Positions 26,165 to 34,679 of a stretch of DNA of 64,000 nucleotides are shown piece after piece. The notes below the pieces were generated by a model. It saw nothing but the letters and a program-made list of their open reading frames with translations, searched no databases and was not told the origin of the DNA. Position 1 is the first letter of the stretch; each line of letters begins with the position of its first letter. Position numbers and translations under genes: made by a program. Source of the stretch: JBFWUM01 sp050247255 (GTDB lineage Bacteria > Acidobacteriota > Vicinamibacteria > Vicinamibacterales > UBA2999); the NCBI GenBank assembly GCA_050247255.1, contig JBFWUM010000002.1:62001-126000 (forward strand), given 5' to 3'.

Positions 26165-26653
26165 ATGGCTGACAAGGCAACCGAGAAGGCGGGCGAGCGC
26201 CGCCGCCCCATCGCCGAGAACCGCAAGGCGCGCCACGACTATCACATCCTCGAGCAGTTCGAAGCGGGCGTGGCGCTGCTTGGCACGGAGGTCAAGTCGA
26301 TCCGCGAAGGCGGCGTGAACCTGCGCGACAGCTACGCTCGGCTCGACCGGGGCGAGGTGTGGCTGCTCAACGTGCACATCAGCCCGTACAGCCATGAAGG
26401 GTCCGCGCACCATGAGGAGCGGCGGCAGCGCAAGCTGCTGCTGCACAAGCACGAGATCCGCAAGCTGACCGGCAAGGTCGCCGAGAAGGGGCTGACGCTG
26501 GTGCCGCTGGAGATGTACTTCAAGAACGGCCGCGTCAAGGTCAATCTCGCGCTGGCGCGCGGCAAGCAGATGCACGACAAGCGCGAAACGCTGCGCCGCA
26601 AGGAAGCCGAGCGCGAGACGCGCGCGGCCGTCAAGGCGCGCCAGCGCGGCTAG
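26165..26653 (+). CDS. smpB: SsrA-binding protein SmpB
   Basis: SmpB (162 residues) binds tmRNA and delivers it to stalled ribosomes. The core motifs are NRKARHDYHILEQFEAGVAL, GTEVKSIREGGVNLRDSYA, NVHISPY, and LVPLEMYFKNGRVKVNLALA, followed by a basic tail KQMHDKRETLRRKEAERE. It is a housekeeping gene sitting between two paralogous glycan genes. Its TAG stop is the reverse complement of the convergent gene's TAG (shared CTAG). No ssrA gene was seen nearby. Confidence 0.97.
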   Translation: MADKATEKAGERRRPIAENRKARHDYHILEQFEAGVALLGTEVKSIREGGVNLRDSYARLDRGEVWLLNVHISPYSHEGSAHHEERRQRKLLLHKHEIRKLTGKVAEKGLTLVPLEMYFKNGRVKVNLALARGKQMHDKRETLRRKEAERETRAAVKARQRG

Positions 26654-28005
26654 CGGCGTCGCAACGCCGCCGCGCGCTCGATCTCCTCGACCATGATCGG
26701 CGCGGCCTCCAGATCGAGTCCGCGCGGCCGCACGAAGTCACCCAGAAAGCGCCGGGATCGCTCGGCGATGTCCGCCGCCGCCGGCGCGGTCTCGAGCTGA
26801 CGCCGGTGCTCATCGAGCGAATCGGCCACCGTCACCACGCCGCCGTTCTCCGCCAGCAGGTAGTGGAAATGCAGGGTCCCCGCCTGGCCACCCGCGAACT
26901 CGCTCGTCCGGATGGTGAAGACCGGGCGGCCGACGATCGCCGCTTCGATCATTGCGCTGGTATTCAAGCCGACGGCGGCCTCGGCGTGGAAGAGCGAGTC
27001 GTACAGCCGCTGATCGGCCTGTAGCGTCAGCTTCTGGGTCCAGACTGCTACGCCGGGAAGATCGGACAGGTCGGCCGTCTCCCATTGTTCGTGGTTGGCC
27101 GGGTGGGGACGGATCAGCACGTTGCAGTCGCGCGGCCAGCTTCCCGCGGCGGCGCCGCGCAGCGCCGCGATCCACTCGCGCACGAACGCAACCTCGTACG
27201 GGGCGATGAACGAGGAGGAGCACATGTACAGCACGACGGGACGATCCGGATCGAGCCCGGCCGCAGCGCAGAACTCCTCGCGCGTCGTCGAGGGGCGCAT
27301 CGAGAAGAACGCGTCAAAGCGGGGAGCGCCGGTGATGACGATGCGTTCCGGCGGGACGCCGTGCAGGTCGATGGCCTCGGCGCGCTGGTGCCGGTTCCAG
27401 ACCAGCACCCGATCGGGCAGCACGCGAATGACGCCGCGGTTCGTCAGGTTGTCCCAGCTGAAGGGCGGATAGACCACCGGGATGCCGAGCGCCACCGCAC
27501 ACTTCACGTAGTCGGCCTGGTAGGTCTCGAAGTCGACCAGCGGCGTGACCAACACCACGTCGGGCGCCTGGTCGCGCAGGAACCTGAGGAATCCGGGATC
27601 GCATGGGATGAGGCGCTCGGCGGCGGCCAGCACCCGCTGCGTCGTCTTCCAGTGGCGGCGCAGCCACGCGTGGCGCTCGAAGGCGCGGTTCCACGCCTTG
27701 GGCGTGTGCGCGGCCGCGCGGCCGGCCAGTTTGGCGGCGGCGGCGTATCTCGGATCGAAGTAGCGCGCACGATCGCGGACGGCCCGCACGGTGTCGGCCG
27801 CCGCGGCCCATCGATCGCTGCGCGCGTCAGGGCAGGTGACGATGTCGATGCCCGGGTGTGCATAGGGCCCCTTGCCGGCCTTCTGCGCATCATCGCGGCC
27901 GGTCGTCGCCAGGATCACGCGGTGCCCGCGAGCCGCGAGGCCGTTGACGACACCCCGGAAGTGGCGTGTGCGGCCGAGGCTGTGGGTAAAGAACAGGATC
28001 CGCAT
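26650..28005 (-). CDS. GT-B-like surface-glycan protein, paralogue of the fusion N-terminal half
   Basis: The protein is 451 residues. MRILFFTHSLGRTRHFRGVV at the start, PPFSWDNLTNRGVI, VLVWNRHQRAEAIDLHG, GAPRFDAFF and LIRPHPANH follow the pattern of a UDP-sugar-using GT-B enzyme, and it aligns along its length with residues 1-455 of the protein encoded at 23925. It lacks the FkbM-like extension. Donor and acceptor are unknown. It shares a palindromic CTAG stop with smpB and diverges from the gene at 28053. Confidence 0.68.
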   Translation of the reverse strand: MRILFFTHSLGRTRHFRGVVNGLAARGHRVILATTGRDDAQKAGKGPYAHPGIDIVTCPDARSDRWAAAADTVRAVRDRARYFDPRYAAAAKLAGRAAAHTPKAWNRAFERHAWLRRHWKTTQRVLAAAERLIPCDPGFLRFLRDQAPDVVLVTPLVDFETYQADYVKCAVALGIPVVYPPFSWDNLTNRGVIRVLPDRVLVWNRHQRAEAIDLHGVPPERIVITGAPRFDAFFSMRPSTTREEFCAAAGLDPDRPVVLYMCSSSFIAPYEVAFVREWIAALRGAAAGSWPRDCNVLIRPHPANHEQWETADLSDLPGVAVWTQKLTLQADQRLYDSLFHAEAAVGLNTSAMIEAAIVGRPVFTIRTSEFAGGQAGTLHFHYLLAENGGVVTVADSLDEHRRQLETAPAAADIAERSRRFLGDFVRPRGLDLEAAPIMVEEIERAAALRRR

Positions 28006-28052
28006 GCGGGAGGGCGGGATGGGATCGTATCACCGGCGATCTACCATGGGCT

Positions 28053-29348
28053 GTGCCTCGCCCGCCGCTGCGGCTGTCGCGCCGCGTCAAGAACGCCATC
28101 CGCGCGCTGCTCATCGACACGCCGCTGATGCCGCGCCGTCAGCCCCCGTCCCCGGACGGCGATGACGCCGTGCCTCGCCCCTCGACGCCGTGCCCGCCGG
28201 GGCCGATCCTCGACGTGACGGCGTGCCCGATGTGCGGCGACCAGGGGCGGACCATCGTCAACGAGTTCAACAAGCTGATCGTCCTCGACTGGATGCCGGA
28301 TGAAGCCTCGGCGCGCTACGACCACGCGATCTGCCACGGCTGCGGCATCCTGTACGCGTCCCGGCGGCCGGCGGGACCGCGCTACCACTGGCTGTTCGAA
28401 CACTTCGAGGCGGCGATCGGACGGGGCCCCAAGGACGACATCAGCAACCTGCTGGCGAGCACGCCGACGGTCACCGACGCCGAGCGCGAGGAACTGCGCC
28501 GGCGCGCGGCGCGCGGCGTGTTCGTGTCGGATCACACCCGGACGCGGCGCAGCGAATACCTGCCGATGCTGTTGTCCGACCGGCTGCAAGTGAGCGTCCA
28601 CGCCGAGATCCTCGGCTCGCTGCTCACCCTGCAGGGCGCGCGCGTGCTCGAAGTGCGCTCCCGCGTCGGGTCACTCGGCGCCATCCTGAAGCGGCTGTAC
28701 GACGCCGACGTGTCGACGATGGCGTTCTTCGAGCGGCAGCGCGTCGCCATCGAGGAGGTCTATGGCCTGCCGGCCCGCTCGGTCATCGACTTCGACGTGT
28801 TCACCATCCCCTACGAGGGGCGGTTCGACCTGATCACCGCGAACCACATGATCACGCACGCCGTGCGGCCGCGCGAGTTCCTGGCCACGCTGCGCGAGCG
28901 CCTGACCCCCGGCGGGCACGTCTACTTCTACAACGAGCCCGACGATGCCGAGTACCTGACGGAAGACGGGCAGTCGATGATCCGGAGACTGAACCCCTTC
29001 CATGTGCAGGCGTTCGACGGCCCGTCGCTGACCCGGGCGCTTGCCGCCAACGGCCTCGAGGTCGTGTTCCTGCACCGCTACCAGGGGGAGTTCGTGTGCC
29101 TGTGCCGGCTGTCGTCCGCGCCGGGGTGGCCGCGGATGCCGGCGAAGGAACGCGAGAAGCGCGTGGCCGCGCACCAGCGGGCGCGCGATGCCGCGGTGCT
29201 GATGCTCCCGCCGCGGCCGCGGCAGCGCTTCGCCGGCGAGTGGGAGGCCATCACCGAGCGCGCATTCGCCGCCGGGATCGCGGAGATTGGCGAGGACGGC
29301 GAGGCGCGGGTGCGGCGCCGCAGTGGTCAGCGTGCGCATCGTGAATAA
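28053..29348 (+). CDS. Class I SAM methyltransferase-like protein with Cys-pair domain
   Basis: The protein is 431 residues. CPMC (58-61) and CHGCG (about 95) form a zinc-ribbon-like pair. Then comes a methyltransferase fold in which motif I reads VLEVRSRVGSLG instead of the usual VLEVGxGxG, so SAM binding may be altered. The later ANHMITHAVRPREFL and LTPGGHVYFYNE segments fit Methyltransf_23. The C-terminal 80 residues are Arg/Ala-rich and predicted helical. GTG 28053 is the first start after the divergent gap. The role is presumably glycan methylation. Confidence 0.62.
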   Translation: MPRPPLRLSRRVKNAIRALLIDTPLMPRRQPPSPDGDDAVPRPSTPCPPGPILDVTACPMCGDQGRTIVNEFNKLIVLDWMPDEASARYDHAICHGCGILYASRRPAGPRYHWLFEHFEAAIGRGPKDDISNLLASTPTVTDAEREELRRRAARGVFVSDHTRTRRSEYLPMLLSDRLQVSVHAEILGSLLTLQGARVLEVRSRVGSLGAILKRLYDADVSTMAFFERQRVAIEEVYGLPARSVIDFDVFTIPYEGRFDLITANHMITHAVRPREFLATLRERLTPGGHVYFYNEPDDAEYLTEDGQSMIRRLNPFHVQAFDGPSLTRALAANGLEVVFLHRYQGEFVCLCRLSSAPGWPRMPAKEREKRVAAHQRARDAAVLMLPPRPRQRFAGEWEAITERAFAAGIAEIGEDGEARVRRRSGQRAHRE

Positions 29349-29388
29349 CGCGGCGCGTCGGATTGTGACGTAGGCTGGCGGCACCAGC

Positions 29389-30864
29389 GTGCTCTTCAAC
29401 TCGCACCTGTTCCTGCTCGTGTTCCTGCCCGTGGTGTGGGGCGCGTTCTGGACGTTGCGCCGGCGGTCCCGGGCTGTCGAATGGCTCCTGCTCGGCGCCT
29501 CGTTCGTGTTCTACGCGTGGGGCGCGCCGTGGCTGGCGGCCCTCATCGGCGCGTCCATCCTCGTCAACTACACGATCGGCCGGCGGCTTGGGAGTAGTGG
29601 AGGCAGTCGCCTGGCGCTGCTTGTCGCCGGCATCACCGCCAACCTGCTGCTGCTCGGCTACTTCAAGTACGCCAACTTCCTGCTCGACAACCTCAACGCG
29701 GTTGCCGGGACCGCGTTCGCGCCGTTGGCGGTGGCGCTGCCGCTGGGGATTTCATTCTTCACGTTTCAGCAGGTCGCCTACCTGGTTGATGTCGCCACCA
29801 GCGGCGAAAGCGAGCGGAGCCTGCGCCGTTATGCGCTGTTCGTCTCGTATTTCCCGCAGCTCGTCGCGGGACCGATCGTGCACCATCGTCAGTTCCTGCC
29901 GCAGGTTGCCGCGCGGACCTACGCCGGCGTCACGGCCAAGGACATCGGCGTCGGCCTGACGCTGGTGGCCATCGGCCTGGCCAAGAAGGTGCTGTGCGCT
30001 GACAGCGTGGCACCGATGGCGGACGCCGTGTTCCAGCAGGCGGGTGATGGCCTCGGCGCGATCGACGCCTGGATCGGGACGCTCGCCTTCACGCTGCAGA
30101 TCTACTTCGATTTCTCGGGCTATGCGGACATTGCGGTCGGCCTCGGACGCCTGTTCGGCTTCCGCCTCCCGGTGAACTTCGCGTCGCCCTACCAGGCGAC
30201 GTCGATCATCGACTTCTGGCGCCGCTGGCACATCACCCTCTCTGAGTTCCTGAAGTCCTACGTCTACATCCCGCTCGGCGGCAGCCGGAAGGGCTTCCCG
30301 CGCCAGATCATCAACCTGCTGGCCGTGATGCTCGTCGGCGGCCTCTGGCACGGCGCCAACTGGACGTTCGTCGCCTGGGGCGGCGCGCACGGGGTCGCGC
30401 TTGCCTGCAACCACATCTGGCGGAGGCGCTTCGCCGGCGTCGGCCGGTGGCCCGGCGCGCTCGTGGGGCGTACCGCGACGTTCGTGTTCGTGGCGTGCGC
30501 CTGGGTGCTGTTTCGCGCCGGCACCTTTGCCGAGGCATGGGACGTCTGGCGCGCCATGGCGGGCCTGACGGTGGACACCACCGGGCCGGTGGCATTCACG
30601 CTTGCCGATTCGGTGGCACTCGGCGCCTTCAACGCCGGGAGGATGTTTCCGGTGGCGCCGACTCAACTCCTGCTGCTGCTGGGCGGGTTGCTCGCCATTG
30701 TCTGGGGCCTGCCGAACGCCACCTGGCTGGCCGGGTGGGTGGAGCGGCGCCTCGACGAGCCGCGAGCCACGCTGCTGCCGGTCGCCGCGGCGGTTGGCCT
30801 GCTGCTGGCGCTGGCGACGCTCAGCATGGCCGCGCCACGCGAGTTCATCTACTTCCGATTCTGA
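29389..30864 (+). CDS. MBOAT-family membrane O-acyltransferase (AlgI-like)
   Basis: This 491-residue polytopic protein starts MLFNSHLFLLVFLPVVW, the common AlgI/DltB-like beginning. It has DFSGYADIAVGLGRLFGF, FWRRWHITLSEFLKSYVYIP, and the catalytic histidine in GGLWHGANWTF (H321). AlgI-type proteins pass acetyl groups across the membrane to a periplasmic transferase. The next gene encodes an AlgJ/AlgX-type partner, one base after the stop, which supports O-acetylation of an exported polysaccharide. Confidence 0.9.
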   Translation: MLFNSHLFLLVFLPVVWGAFWTLRRRSRAVEWLLLGASFVFYAWGAPWLAALIGASILVNYTIGRRLGSSGGSRLALLVAGITANLLLLGYFKYANFLLDNLNAVAGTAFAPLAVALPLGISFFTFQQVAYLVDVATSGESERSLRRYALFVSYFPQLVAGPIVHHRQFLPQVAARTYAGVTAKDIGVGLTLVAIGLAKKVLCADSVAPMADAVFQQAGDGLGAIDAWIGTLAFTLQIYFDFSGYADIAVGLGRLFGFRLPVNFASPYQATSIIDFWRRWHITLSEFLKSYVYIPLGGSRKGFPRQIINLLAVMLVGGLWHGANWTFVAWGGAHGVALACNHIWRRRFAGVGRWPGALVGRTATFVFVACAWVLFRAGTFAEAWDVWRAMAGLTVDTTGPVAFTLADSVALGAFNAGRMFPVAPTQLLLLLGGLLAIVWGLPNATWLAGWVERRLDEPRATLLPVAAAVGLLLALATLSMAAPREFIYFRF

Positions 30865-30865
30865 G

Positions 30866-31996
30866 ATGAGGCCCGCACGCTTCGCCGCCCTCGTCCTTGC
30901 CGCCGCCGCGCTCGTCGCCGGCCCGGTCGCCGGCGCGAACTGGATGCTCGATCCGTTCGGGTGGTTCGGGCGGTCAACCGCCGGGTTTTACTTCGAGAGC
31001 GAGCGGGACATCAAACGCGGGTTGGTCAGTCACCGCGAGGCGGAAGGGCTGCTCATGGGATCGAGCAAGGTCGCCGAATGGCAGCCATCGCAGATTCGAG
31101 GGCACCGCGTGCTCAATGCCGCCTGGAGCGCGGCGGTGCCGGAAGAGATCGAGGCGTTCCTCGAGGACGTTGGTCCGCGCGTCGATTTCATCGCCCTCGG
31201 CCTCGATCTGTTCATGTTCAACGAGGGGACCTATCCGCTTGTAACCCGGTCGCCGTTCTCGACCTGGCAGCCCCAGCTGATCTCCACGCACCTGCTCAGC
31301 GTGGAGATGCTCCAGCGCGGGCTCTGGGCGCGGGCTCGGCGGCTGGCGGGGGAACGGCCGCGGATCCTCCCCGACGGCGCGCGGAACACCGCTGCCGACG
31401 AAGCCGAGGACCGTTTGAAGCCGCGGTCGGATGCGGCGGTGCTGGAGCGCCTGCAGCGATCGGTGTTCGGCAACTTCACCTACGCCTCGACCCGGGTGGA
31501 CCGGCTGCGGGGTGTGCGTGCCTGGTCGGAGCGGCGCTGCGTGACGCTGGTGGTCTTCCTGAACCCCATGAGCCGCCCGGTGCTCGACCTGATCGACGAG
31601 ATCGGCGTGGCGGGGGAGCTGGCGCGGTTTCGCCAGGACGTGCAGTCCGTGTTTCCCGGCGTCGTCGACCTCGTCGACGGCGAGCTGTCCGCGCCGGACA
31701 ACTACTGGCGCGCGGACCCCGACCACTACTATCCGTCGATCGGCACGCGGATCTTCGACGAGCACGTGGCCCCGCGGCTCCGCCCGGCCGAGGACGGCGA
31801 CGCCTGTCGTCCGTCGGGCCTGGAGCGCTGGGTTCCTATTGGAAGCAGGGCAGGCCGAGCGGCTCGTAGACGCCGGCCGGCGCCAGTCCCCGCCGCACCA
31901 GCAGCGCGAAGCTCAGGCCGCCGCCGATGTCCCTGTCGCCGGCGCTCTCGTACTCCCCGTACAGGTAGTCCGCGACGATCGGGAACTCGCGCGTGA
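30866..31996 (+). CDS. AlgJ/AlgX-like SGNH-type O-acetylation partner with anomalous C-terminal tail
   Basis: The protein is 376 residues. The N-terminal hydrophobic segment (about 5-25) is a signal/anchor. GSSKVAEWQP (about 66) supplies the GSS block, VDFIALGLDLFMFN follows, and the DHYYPSIGTRIFDEH block near residue 293 supplies the late Asp/His. This order resembles DUF1574/AlgJ-type proteins that act with MBOAT proteins. After about residue 325 the frame runs as Arg/Pro/Ala-rich sequence for about 50 residues, antisense to the end of the next gene. The overlap of 161 bases is far larger than the other convergent overlaps, so a lost stop or a frameshift is possible. Confidence 0.65.
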   Translation: MRPARFAALVLAAAALVAGPVAGANWMLDPFGWFGRSTAGFYFESERDIKRGLVSHREAEGLLMGSSKVAEWQPSQIRGHRVLNAAWSAAVPEEIEAFLEDVGPRVDFIALGLDLFMFNEGTYPLVTRSPFSTWQPQLISTHLLSVEMLQRGLWARARRLAGERPRILPDGARNTAADEAEDRLKPRSDAAVLERLQRSVFGNFTYASTRVDRLRGVRAWSERRCVTLVVFLNPMSRPVLDLIDEIGVAGELARFRQDVQSVFPGVVDLVDGELSAPDNYWRADPDHYYPSIGTRIFDEHVAPRLRPAEDGDACRPSGLERWVPIGSRAGRAARRRRPAPVPAAPAARSSGRRRCPCRRRSRTPRTGSPRRSGTRA

Positions 31997-33530
31997 ACGT
32001 CTCGCGGCCGCTGCTCGGAGGCCCGATGACCACCGGCACCGACTGGCGGCGCAGGCGTTGCACCGTCACCTCCTGCTCGGCGGGCGTGTCGTAGAAGCCG
32101 CCGCGCAGGTCGAGCCTGCCGCCGGCGAAGCCGCGCTGCGCGAGGCCGTAGACCGGCGGGAAGAATGCCGTCATCAGCACGCGATCGCCGGGGGCTGTGC
32201 ACGCGTTCAGGTAACGCGCCAATCCGATCTGGCCCGAGGTGTCTTCCGTCCAGTACTCGAGCGGCCACGTCTGCTGCAGCTGTCGCGTGACGATCGCCGC
32301 ATCGCGTGACACGGCATCGGCTCCGTCGAGCAGCGCGCTGTTGCGGACGAGTTCTCCCGTCGGCCGCGTCAGCACTGCGGCGGTCGCGAGAACGATTACG
32401 AGCGCCGCGGTGCCGAGCACGAGGGCGCGGCGCCACGGCGGCCGGAACGCCGCGCGCAGGGTCCAGGCGGCGAGGATGGCTATCGGCACGGCAATGTCGC
32501 CGAACCGGCCGTCGACGTTGCCGCGGACGAGGCGATAGTGGAGCACCAGCGTCAGCAGCGCCACCACCGCGATCTTGACGCGCTCCTGGCGCCAGGGCGG
32601 CGGCCGCTCGCCGCGCTGCAGCGCGAGCAGCGCCAGGCTGGCAAGCGGAATCAGCAGCAGCGCCCAGTAGAGCCACCACCTCGAGTAGTGTTCATCGAGC
32701 GCGGCAAACGGGCTTCGTTCCCACCACGCCGACTCGTCGCCGCCATCGTCCCTGAACAGGGAGGCGAACACCGGCCGCGGCGGGTTGAGCGGCGATCGAT
32801 CGTAGTCGCGGGCGGAATACCGGGCGCCGGCGGCAACATGCTGAACGACGCCGCCATTCAGCTGAAGGAACACCAGGTACGGCGACAGGCACAGCAGCAG
32901 CGCCAGCGCGAAGATCGTCCCCTGTCGCAGGCGATCGGACCACCGCAACTCGCTCGCGGCCAACAGGGCCAACCCGAAGGCGCCGGCCAGGTACAGGCCG
33001 TGATCGTGCCGCAACAGGAACGCCACCGCGGTGACGCCGGCCACCAGCCAGGTGCGCCGGCTTCGCGGTGCCGACAGCCAGTGCCAGATGACGGCGATGC
33101 CAACGGCGTAAACGAGAATCTTCGGCCAGTTGTACAGGCGCGGCCGCAGCGCGATTTCGAGCAGCGCCGCGCCGAGGCCGAGCAGGACGGACCCGGTGGC
33201 ACGCGCCGCCAGCACGCAGGTCAGGCCGACGCCGAGCGACAGGACGAGCACACAGAACACGTACTCCGACCAGACGCTGCGGCCGAGGGCCAGCTGCAGG
33301 AGCCACGAGACGACGTAGGTGAGGGGGGCCCCGGGGTCGTTGAAGTCGCGGTCCGGCAGTTCGCCGTACAGCAGCTGCCACCCCTGCACCGCGTAGAACA
33401 TGTGGTCGTCGGTGAGGCCGCCGAACGAACCTTCCGGGTCGTTGTAGCGCAGCACCCAGGCGAGCAGGAACATCGCGACCGCCGCGAGCCAGGGCAGCAG
33501 GGGGCGGAGGCGGGTAAGCGACGCGCGCAT
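31836..33530 (-). CDS. Polytopic membrane protein, paralogue of the gene after the tRNAs
   Basis: The protein is about 564 residues with around ten hydrophobic segments in the first 420, then a soluble tail. It shares with the protein encoded at 6473 the early LTDDHMFYAVQGWQLLYGEL loop, RLYNWPK, LLRHDHGLY, a YLNACTAPGD segment, RGFAGG and a GLPC ending. Its family looks GT-C-like but is not certain. ATG 33530 is chosen; ATGs at 33542 and 33545 are also possible. It diverges from the FkbM gene with 39 bases between. Confidence 0.66.
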   Translation of the reverse strand: MRASLTRLRPLLPWLAAVAMFLLAWVLRYNDPEGSFGGLTDDHMFYAVQGWQLLYGELPDRDFNDPGAPLTYVVSWLLQLALGRSVWSEYVFCVLVLSLGVGLTCVLAARATGSVLLGLGAALLEIALRPRLYNWPKILVYAVGIAVIWHWLSAPRSRRTWLVAGVTAVAFLLRHDHGLYLAGAFGLALLAASELRWSDRLRQGTIFALALLLCLSPYLVFLQLNGGVVQHVAAGARYSARDYDRSPLNPPRPVFASLFRDDGGDESAWWERSPFAALDEHYSRWWLYWALLLIPLASLALLALQRGERPPPWRQERVKIAVVALLTLVLHYRLVRGNVDGRFGDIAVPIAILAAWTLRAAFRPPWRRALVLGTAALVIVLATAAVLTRPTGELVRNSALLDGADAVSRDAAIVTRQLQQTWPLEYWTEDTSGQIGLARYLNACTAPGDRVLMTAFFPPVYGLAQRGFAGGRLDLRGGFYDTPAEQEVTVQRLRRQSVPVVIGPPSSGRETFTREFPIVADYLYGEYESAGDRDIGGGLSFALLVRRGLAPAGVYEPLGLPCFQ

Positions 33531-33569
33531 GCGGCACGCCATCATACCGACGAATAATAGGGACCGATC

Positions 33570-34679
33570 ATGTGGAGCGGATTCCTGCGCCGGCTCGCGA
33601 TGTCGCTGCGTTTCCGGGGCGGTTTCGCGTCGGCTGCCGACAGCGCCGCCGTGCTGCGCCGCCTGGAGGCCATCGATGCGCGGCTTGACGCATTGGGCAG
33701 CCGGCAGCAGGAGCTGCGCGCGGCCGTCGTTGAGCTGCGGAAGGCGCAGCGCCACCTGGCGACGCGCGACGATGTGAGCCGGGCGGGCCGGCTGGTCGAG
33801 GAGTCCCACCGCGACCAGGCGAAGCTGCTGGGCGCCGTGCGGCGCGACGGGCGCCGCGAGCGGCAGCAGCTCGATCGCGTCGGCAGCCAGGTCGAGGCGC
33901 TGCTCCGGCGCCTGTTCCTCGAGCCCGACGATGTGACGGGCGCGGCCCGTCTGCAGCGCCAGCGCTTCGGGGTGTTCTCGCAGAACGGGGAGGATGGCCT
34001 GATCCTGGCGCTGACGGGCGCCATCGGCCCGGGCGACCGCCGGTTCGTCGAGATCGGCTGCGCCGACCATGGCTGGAACACCGGGTTCCTCGCGGAGGAA
34101 TGCGGGTGGACCGGGTTGATGGTCGACAGCGACGAGGCGGCCGTGGCGGCCACAGGGCTGCGGTTCCGCCCGGCCGCCGTGCGCGCCGTGTCCGCGTTCC
34201 TCACGCCGGACACGATGGACAGCTTCCTTCACGAGCAGGGATTTGTCGGCGAGTTCGATCTCCTGAGCATCGACGTGGACGGCAGCGACTACTGGCTGTG
34301 GGACGCGCTGACGGTCGCCCGGCCGCGGCTGGTCATCGTTGAGTACAACGCGGTGTTCGGGGCGGAACGCGCCGTCGTGGTGCCGTACCAAGCGGGGCGC
34401 CAGTGGGACGCGGCCGCTCGCGACCATCGCTATTACGGCGCGTCGCTGCGCGCCATGCAACGACTTGGCGTCCGGAAAGGCTACCGGCTGGTGGCCATCG
34501 AGCCGGACAGCGCCAATGCGTTATTGCTGCGCGACGACGTTGCCGGGGGCGTGCCAGCCGTTGACCCCGCCGCCGTGTTTCGGCCGCAGCGAAAGTACCG
34601 GAAGGATGAGCAGCGGCGGGCCGACGACATCTTCGCGGTCTGCGCGACGCGTCAGCTGCCCTTGATCGACGTGCCCTGA
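33570..34679 (+). CDS. FkbM-like methyltransferase with N-terminal coiled coil
   Basis: The protein is 369 residues. Residues 25-115 are Ala/Arg/Glu/Gln/Leu-rich with heptad spacing, a likely coiled coil. The catalytic part begins with FSQNGEDGLIL (about 137), then RRFVEIGCADHGWNT, GLMVDSD and LLSIDVDGSDYWLW (about 231), as in FkbM-type and related sugar O-methyltransferases of glycan loci. Unlike the fusion protein at 23925, the acidic motif (IDVDG) is intact. The 3' end overlaps the convergent formyltransferase by 28 bases. Confidence 0.74.
   Translation: MWSGFLRRLAMSLRFRGGFASAADSAAVLRRLEAIDARLDALGSRQQELRAAVVELRKAQRHLATRDDVSRAGRLVEESHRDQAKLLGAVRRDGRRERQQLDRVGSQVEALLRRLFLEPDDVTGAARLQRQRFGVFSQNGEDGLILALTGAIGPGDRRFVEIGCADHGWNTGFLAEECGWTGLMVDSDEAAVAATGLRFRPAAVRAVSAFLTPDTMDSFLHEQGFVGEFDLLSIDVDGSDYWLWDALTVARPRLVIVEYNAVFGAERAVVVPYQAGRQWDAAARDHRYYGASLRAMQRLGVRKGYRLVAIEPDSANALLLRDDVAGGVPAVDPAAVFRPQRKYRKDEQRRADDIFAVCATRQLPLIDVP

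Noticed and set aside
33553..33558. AATAAT as a -10 box for the FkbM gene
   Set aside because: It is only 11 bases before the start and has no -35; too weak to annotate.
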